Below are positions 60,241-64,000 of a DNA stretch of 64,000 nucleotides, piece after piece. The notes under the pieces were generated by a model. The model searched no databases. It was not told where the DNA came from and worked only from the letters and a program-made list of their open reading frames with translations. Where the stretch lies: NCBI RefSeq assembly GCF_011393025.1, contig NZ_JAAOEO010000009.1:62001-126000 (forward strand), written 5' to 3'. The position numbers were made by a program, and so were the translations under genes. The stretch comes from Neobacillus terrae (GTDB lineage Bacteria; Bacillota; Bacilli; Bacillales; Cytobacillaceae). Position 1 is the stretch's first letter. Each line of letters starts with the position of its first letter.

Positions 60241-61227
60241 TTATTTACTCGAAGTCAATTTATAAGCCTCATTTGCAAGAAGCATTCCAACCAATCGATT
60301 TCTTTTCCATTCTTCGGGAAATACGGATAAGGGCGGGTGGTTTTCCCCTACTAAGTAGCTGATTTCAATCGTAAAAGCAGGCCTCCTATACTCTGTTATA
60401 AACCAATCCGTAAAGCCGCCTCCAACCGCTTCTCTAACAGGCTTGCTTAACTTATATCCAGTCATCTTTGTGATTTTTTTGGCTATTGCCCTGTCCCGTT
60501 TTGTATAAGGGCCGTTGTGATAATTCCAGAAAATTTCTCTTCCAGCAGAATGGTACGCTCCTGCGATTTTCGGACTGATTTTTTTTACAAATTTAACAAG
60601 ACAAATTACTTCTTGCGCTTCCAACGGGGCTTTACCTTTATAAAATTGGTATGACGGTGTTGAAGTAGTTCTATCGAGCTTGTTCCACCCAGCAGGATAT
60701 TGTCTGTTTAAATCGACCCCAAGACCGTTTGCTTTCCATCTTGTAAAGTCTGATGATCCATTATTCATTTTTATTATTTTATCCTTATCCCAAAAAGGAA
60801 ATTCGCTATCCTCTTTCTGCTGGATGGTGACTCCATCCGGGTTCAGCATCGGAACAAACCATATAGAAACTTTATTAAGTAAGTCGGATGGGAAGGATCC
60901 TATGGGTGTTCCTTTGGCATAGGCCTCAGTATAGGTCTTTAGCATTTTTGTAAGGAGCATGCTTGTCATCCACTCCCTCCCATGATGGGATCCGACAAGC
61001 AAAATATTTTTTTCCCCTTTTCCAAGCTTGACTGCCCAGATCTTTCTTCCTGAATGAGTTGTTCCGATCACTCGAAAGGTTAATTCTTTTTTATATTTCA
61101 AGCGAAGTTCCATTAAATCAAGAACCTGCGACTGATACGAATAAGGACGATCCAATTCGGCAGCAGCGGCATCCTCCGGAGTGTAAAGTAAAAACAGATA
61201 TAGTAAACACAATAAAATCTTAGGCAC
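60241..61227 (-). CDS. Secreted M14-family zinc carboxypeptidase
   Basis: 328 residues with an N-terminal signal segment (PKILLCLLYLFLLYTPEDAAA). Zinc ligands HxxE at His82-Glu85 in SHHGREW and a later His near 226 in GAYHSAGR, with the catalytic Glu near 286 in TIEISYLVG; DLNRQYPAGW is the M14 arginine/asparagine block. Family members remove amino acids from peptides or act on gamma-D-glutamyl-diaminopimelate bonds in peptidoglycan; with spoVR nearby a spore or wall role is possible. Start GTG 61227; AGAGGG is 13 bases upstream. Confidence 0.85.
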   Translation of the reverse strand: MPKILLCLLYLFLLYTPEDAAAAELDRPYSYQSQVLDLMELRLKYKKELTFRVIGTTHSGRKIWAVKLGKGEKNILLVGSHHGREWMTSMLLTKMLKTYTEAYAKGTPIGSFPSDLLNKVSIWFVPMLNPDGVTIQQKEDSEFPFWDKDKIIKMNNGSSDFTRWKANGLGVDLNRQYPAGWNKLDRTTSTPSYQFYKGKAPLEAQEVICLVKFVKKISPKIAGAYHSAGREIFWNYHNGPYTKRDRAIAKKITKMTGYKLSKPVREAVGGGFTDWFITEYRRPAFTIEISYLVGENHPPLSVFPEEWKRNRLVGMLLANEAYKLTSSK

Positions 61228-61386
61228 CTGTTTTTATCATCCCTCTCAAATTTGAAGAACATCCACAATATTTATACAGGTTAAATTTGCTAAACCCTTT
61301 GAACAGGGATGTCCAAGATTTTCTGTGAAAGTTCTCAGGGAAAACTCATAAAATAATATCAACTCCTTATAAGGAGGAAAGTATAA

Positions 61387-61641
61387 ATGAATAAGATGGA
61401 TTATGATCGGGCGCTATACTATACGCACCGTTCCCAATGGGATAACTTATTAATTCTGATGGTAAGAACATCAGATCAATTTTTATCTAAGAAAATTGAA
61501 CAGTTTCTGCATGCTTATCATTTTGAACATGACTATTCAGTAATAGAAACAACATTATTTTCTCTGCTGCGTTACATTGACCATGCTAACGAATCATTGG
61601 AAAATGAGCCGCAGGATGAACCGATGTATAGTCTTTCCTGA
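61387..61641 (+). CDS. yhdB: YhdB-like protein
   Basis: 84 residues closely resembling remembered B. subtilis YhdB (MDYDRALYYTHRSQWDNLLI, then FLHAYHFEHDYSVIE). Unknown function; no membrane helix or cysteines. AAGGAGG before the ATG. Gene order yhdA-yhdB-yhdC-spoVR agrees with B. subtilis. Confidence 0.8.
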   Translation: MNKMDYDRALYYTHRSQWDNLLILMVRTSDQFLSKKIEQFLHAYHFEHDYSVIETTLFSLLRYIDHANESLENEPQDEPMYSLS

Positions 61642-61705
61642 AGCCAAAAGTAAATGCATGAAGTTTAAAAAATTTTTAAGAAAAACCGGGCTGAAGAATT
61701 CCACC

Positions 61706-61743
61706 AAAAAACACGGTGTCCCTAGTGGGATGCCGTGTTTTTA
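61706..61743. terminator. Terminator overlapping the end of the MFS gene
   Basis: AAAAACACGG-TGTCCC / GGGATG-CCGTGTTTTT stem between convergent genes; its right half includes the last codons and stop of the MFS gene. Confidence 0.88.
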
Positions 61744-62960
61744 AAAATGACCCAATTCTTATGAACTTTAGCTTTTCGATTAAGAATAAAAATGATAAGG
61801 AAGCAAGTAATCAGCAGGGCAGATAGAATATAAAAGCTGTAGGTAATATTATTTTGTATGCTTAGCTCTGTAAAAACTGACAGCAGTAAAATTCTTATCC
61901 CGAGGCCAATAAGCCTGAATAAGCTATCTGTCCGGCCCATAACTTCATTTGGAACATTTTCCATCATAAACGCGTTGCGGGCCACTCTTGTCCCTGCATT
62001 CCCATAAGCCATCAGAATCGTGAGTAAATAGAAAACAGAAATCGACTTGGTGAAGATGACAACGGAAATTCCTGCAGCATAAACAAAAACGGATATTAAT
62101 ATGGAAAACTCATTTCCCTTTTTTAAGGCCAAGATGGGAATAATCACACCTGCAGCTGCTGCCCCAATTCCATAAACCATGCCCTGCATACCATATACGG
62201 CTACATCGGCATGGAGAATGTTTTTAAGATAGACCGGATTTACATAATTCGTTACCATGACACCGATGAAAGGCATAAAAGATGCTGTTAAAAAGAGAAA
62301 TAATGCAGGCCTTTTATGCATATACCGATAACCTTCTGTTACCTTTATCCAAAAGAGAACCTTTTGGGTGACTTGTCGTTTCTGCTGATGATAAGGAATT
62401 TTATAAAACAAAAGGAAAGCACTTAAATAAGTAGCCGCATCAAATAACAAAAGCCAATGAAGGTCAATCCTTGAAAGTAAAGCCGCTGCCAGAGCCCCTG
62501 ATATAACACTTGATAGCTGCCCCTGAATTTCCATCGCTCCACTTAGAGGACGATATGCTGCTGGTTCAAAAATCTCCTGATTGAAAGCAAAAATGGCTGG
62601 ATAAAAAAGATTATAGTAAAAGCTGGCGCTCCCGTACAAAACAATATAATGCCAAAGTTCGTAATTTACACCCATTATTCCTTCTAGCGCGAAGAACAAA
62701 AGGAGAAAAAAACCCAAAATCTCTCCTAGAAGGAGAATATTTTTACGGGGATATTGGTCGATTACATGCCCAATAATAGGTGTAGTCAGAAAATTAATGA
62801 CTGTCATCACAATAGTGATATAGCCAAAAAGTGTACCCCCTTCGACTTTTGAAATCAGAAGCCAGGGGACAGCTGTCATTGTAATCCCTGAGCCAATAGA
62901 CGAAAGAATATTAGCAGCCAATATGGAGTGGAAGCGGGGATCTTTATATAAATTCACCAT
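61722..62960 (-). CDS. MFS transporter (drug-efflux type)
   Basis: 412 residues with 12 predicted helices. The loop after helix 2 (GHVIDQYPRKNILLLGE) is the MFS motif A in the form used by MFS_3/macrolide-efflux-like proteins; a second copy-like loop, NVPNEVMGRTDSLFR, follows helix 10. Substrate unknown. Its ATG overlaps the yhdA stop (TAATG), so it is in an operon with the flavoprotein. Confidence 0.82.
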   Translation of the reverse strand: MVNLYKDPRFHSILAANILSSIGSGITMTAVPWLLISKVEGGTLFGYITIVMTVINFLTTPIIGHVIDQYPRKNILLLGEILGFFLLLFFALEGIMGVNYELWHYIVLYGSASFYYNLFYPAIFAFNQEIFEPAAYRPLSGAMEIQGQLSSVISGALAAALLSRIDLHWLLLFDAATYLSAFLLFYKIPYHQQKRQVTQKVLFWIKVTEGYRYMHKRPALFLFLTASFMPFIGVMVTNYVNPVYLKNILHADVAVYGMQGMVYGIGAAAAGVIIPILALKKGNEFSILISVFVYAAGISVVIFTKSISVFYLLTILMAYGNAGTRVARNAFMMENVPNEVMGRTDSLFRLIGLGIRILLLSVFTELSIQNNITYSFYILSALLITCFLIIFILNRKAKVHKNWVIFKNTASH

Positions 62961-63493
62961 TATTTCCCCTCCTTCATCATACTGTGGAGTTTTACATATA
63001 GCTTCAATTCCTCCATCATCAAACGCGCCAGTCTATCTGCCTCGGGAAGAAGTTCTTCCTTTTCATAATCAAAGCAATCAGGATCAACAATAATCTGTCT
63101 AGGAATGACATTAGCATAAAGCCCTCTGGCAACAATCCTCATATTATTAAGAGCATTAATGCCACCTTTACCGCCGCCGGCAGCAGCTAACAAAGCGACT
63201 GGCTTTTGAAAGAAATGCTGGCTACCTAGAAAATCGAGGGCATTTTTTAGCGCCCCGCTCATTCCATTGTGATATTCAGGTGTGGCAAGTATAATTCCAT
63301 CCGCCTTGCTGGCCTTTTCCTCAAGCCACTTATATTCAGCAAGCTCAATCTGTTCTTTTTCCCCATTAAAAATGGGCAGCTGGAGCAGGCTAAGATCAAT
63401 TAGGTCAACCCTATATTTCTTTTGAATATGCCGGCAGGCAATTCCAGTCCGTCCGTTTTTGCGTGCACTTCCATTTATAATAACTAAATTCAT
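62960..63493 (-). CDS. yhdA: NADPH-dependent FMN reductase/azoreductase YhdA
   Basis: 177-residue flavodoxin-like reductase (NGSARKNGRTG, phosphate loop; TPEYHNGMSGALKNALDFLG, FMN isoalloxazine site). B. subtilis YhdA (174 residues) is an NADPH azoreductase. ATG 63493 follows AAAGGAGAG; longer in-frame reading to 63574 has no ribosome site. First gene of a pair with the MFS exporter. Confidence 0.9.
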   Translation of the reverse strand: MNLVIINGSARKNGRTGIACRHIQKKYRVDLIDLSLLQLPIFNGEKEQIELAEYKWLEEKASKADGIILATPEYHNGMSGALKNALDFLGSQHFFQKPVALLAAAGGGKGGINALNNMRIVARGLYANVIPRQIIVDPDCFDYEKEELLPEADRLARLMMEELKLYVKLHSMMKEGK

Positions 63494-63672
63494 GATAAGC
63501 TCTCCTTTGTCCCAGGCTTTTTTCAGCCAGTTACTTTTGTTACTTTCAGTATAGAGAGAATCATGAACTTTCAAATCGTCGAACAGATTGATTTTTGCCT
63601 CCGATATTAGTCGTAAATAAAAAGGAATATCTACAACTTTAGTCTGAAGTTCTAGCTATTCGCCATTTTTCA

Positions 63673-64000
63673 CTATTCCTCAACGACTCTATTGCGAACA
63701 GCGTAAAGTGCTGCCTGGGTACGATCGGCCAAATCAAGCTTTGCTAAAATATTTGATACATGCGTCTTAACTGTCTTTTCAGTTATAAACAAAGATATGG
63801 CAATTTCTTTATTGCTTTTTCCTTTGGCTATTTCCTTCAGGACGTCCATTTCTCTCTTAGTCAGTTCGTCCAGAGGGGTTTTTTCCGATTTATTCCTACT
63901 GTTAAAGTGTGTAAGGAGATGGGTAGTAGCCTTTGGATGAAGTTGATTTTCTCCGTGCATCAGCTGTTTAATAGCCCTCACTAGTTCATCGGGTTCAATA
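63673..64000 (-). CDS. LuxR/NarL-type response regulator, C-terminal part (cut by window edge)
   Basis: The frame is open through the right edge (IEPDELVRAIKQLMHGENQL continues from outside), so the receiver domain lies beyond 64000. Inside the window is the LuxR helix-turn-helix: LTKREMDVLKEIAKGKSNKE, then LFITEKTVKTHVSNILAKL. LiaR/VraR-like proteins have this arrangement, but the partner kinase is not visible. Confidence 0.88.
   Translation of the reverse strand, partial: IEPDELVRAIKQLMHGENQLHPKATTHLLTHFNSRNKSEKTPLDELTKREMDVLKEIAKGKSNKEIAISLFITEKTVKTHVSNILAKLDLADRTQAALYAVRNRVVEE

Overview
The window looks like a chromosomal segment from a low-GC, spore-forming Bacillaceae (Bacillus/Cytobacillus/Mesobacillus-like). 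The evidence is sporulation genes (spoVR, an alpha/beta-type SASP, YheC/YheD-type coat proteins, yhaX), many TTG/GTG starts behind strong AGGAGG-type ribosome binding sites, and gene order matching two Bacillus subtilis neighbourhoods: yhaM-yhaN-yhaO...yhaQP-yhzD-yhaR-hemZ-yhaX-yheA-yheDC-yheE and yheH/yheI on the left, spoVR-yhdC-yhdB-yhdA on the right. No rRNA, CRISPR array, plasmid or prophage module was seen.

Layout. 0-12 kb (mostly minus strand): DNA repair and nucleases (yhaM end, yhaN, yhaO), a repeat/IS relic, an ABC-2 exporter (yhaQP), yhzD, an enoyl-CoA hydratase, the coproporphyrinogen dehydrogenase-like radical SAM protein HemZ, HAD protein YhaX, and YheA. 12.5-17.8 kb: an expanded tandem of four ATP-grasp spore-coat-type proteins plus yheE. 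18-24 kb: a CsoR/CstR-family sensor, a PucR-type regulator with the shared sugar-importer ATPase MsmX, a zinc-ribbon protein, a tRNA-like cloverleaf just upstream of a SASP gene, fumarase and an NAD(P)-binding protein. 24-30 kb: a BmrC/BmrD heterodimeric multidrug exporter behind a leader-peptide/terminator region, followed upstream by a SigY-type ECF sigma operon with its own ECF promoter. 30-41 kb: isoaspartyl dipeptidase, a sigma-B-type promoter driving an HPr-like protein, a 21-bp-period repeat array, a class A PBP, an XRE regulator, the Fur-boxed feoAB operon with its small Cys-rich partner, and YhgE. 41-50 kb: TPP-riboswitch thiT, a histidine kinase, GNAT acetyltransferase, two unknown membrane proteins, two CNNM/CorC transporters flanking a broken MerR gene, and small proteins. 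50-52 kb: YclJ/YclK two-component system.

52.5-57.6 kb is a decay zone: an atpB-like fragment joined to a truncated DUF3939-like fragment, a diguanylate-cyclase pseudogene (two frameshifts and one nonsense codon) and a DUF3231 pseudogene (one frameshift, two TAG codons), with an intact MhqD-like hydrolase among them. 57.8-64 kb returns to ordinary genes: a membrane protein, spoVR, yhdC, an M14 carboxypeptidase, yhdB, an MFS exporter, yhdA and the end of a LuxR-type response regulator.

Two families of dispersed intergenic repeats (A: starts like AAGCGCAAGCGCCCG and ends like GGGCGCTGGAGCTAGAC; B: carries GGGGTCTCCC, CGCTTTTCCCGC and GGAGTCTCGCG) recur across the window. The items most worth a second look are the cloverleaf at 21433-21502, the bmr leader at 28288-28501, the paired uORF/hairpin leaders before both CNNM genes, the four-gene ATP-grasp array, and the 20/21-bp periodic array at 32186-32357. 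Everything here was read by eye from sequence; family names rest on recognised motifs and remembered homologues, with no searches run.
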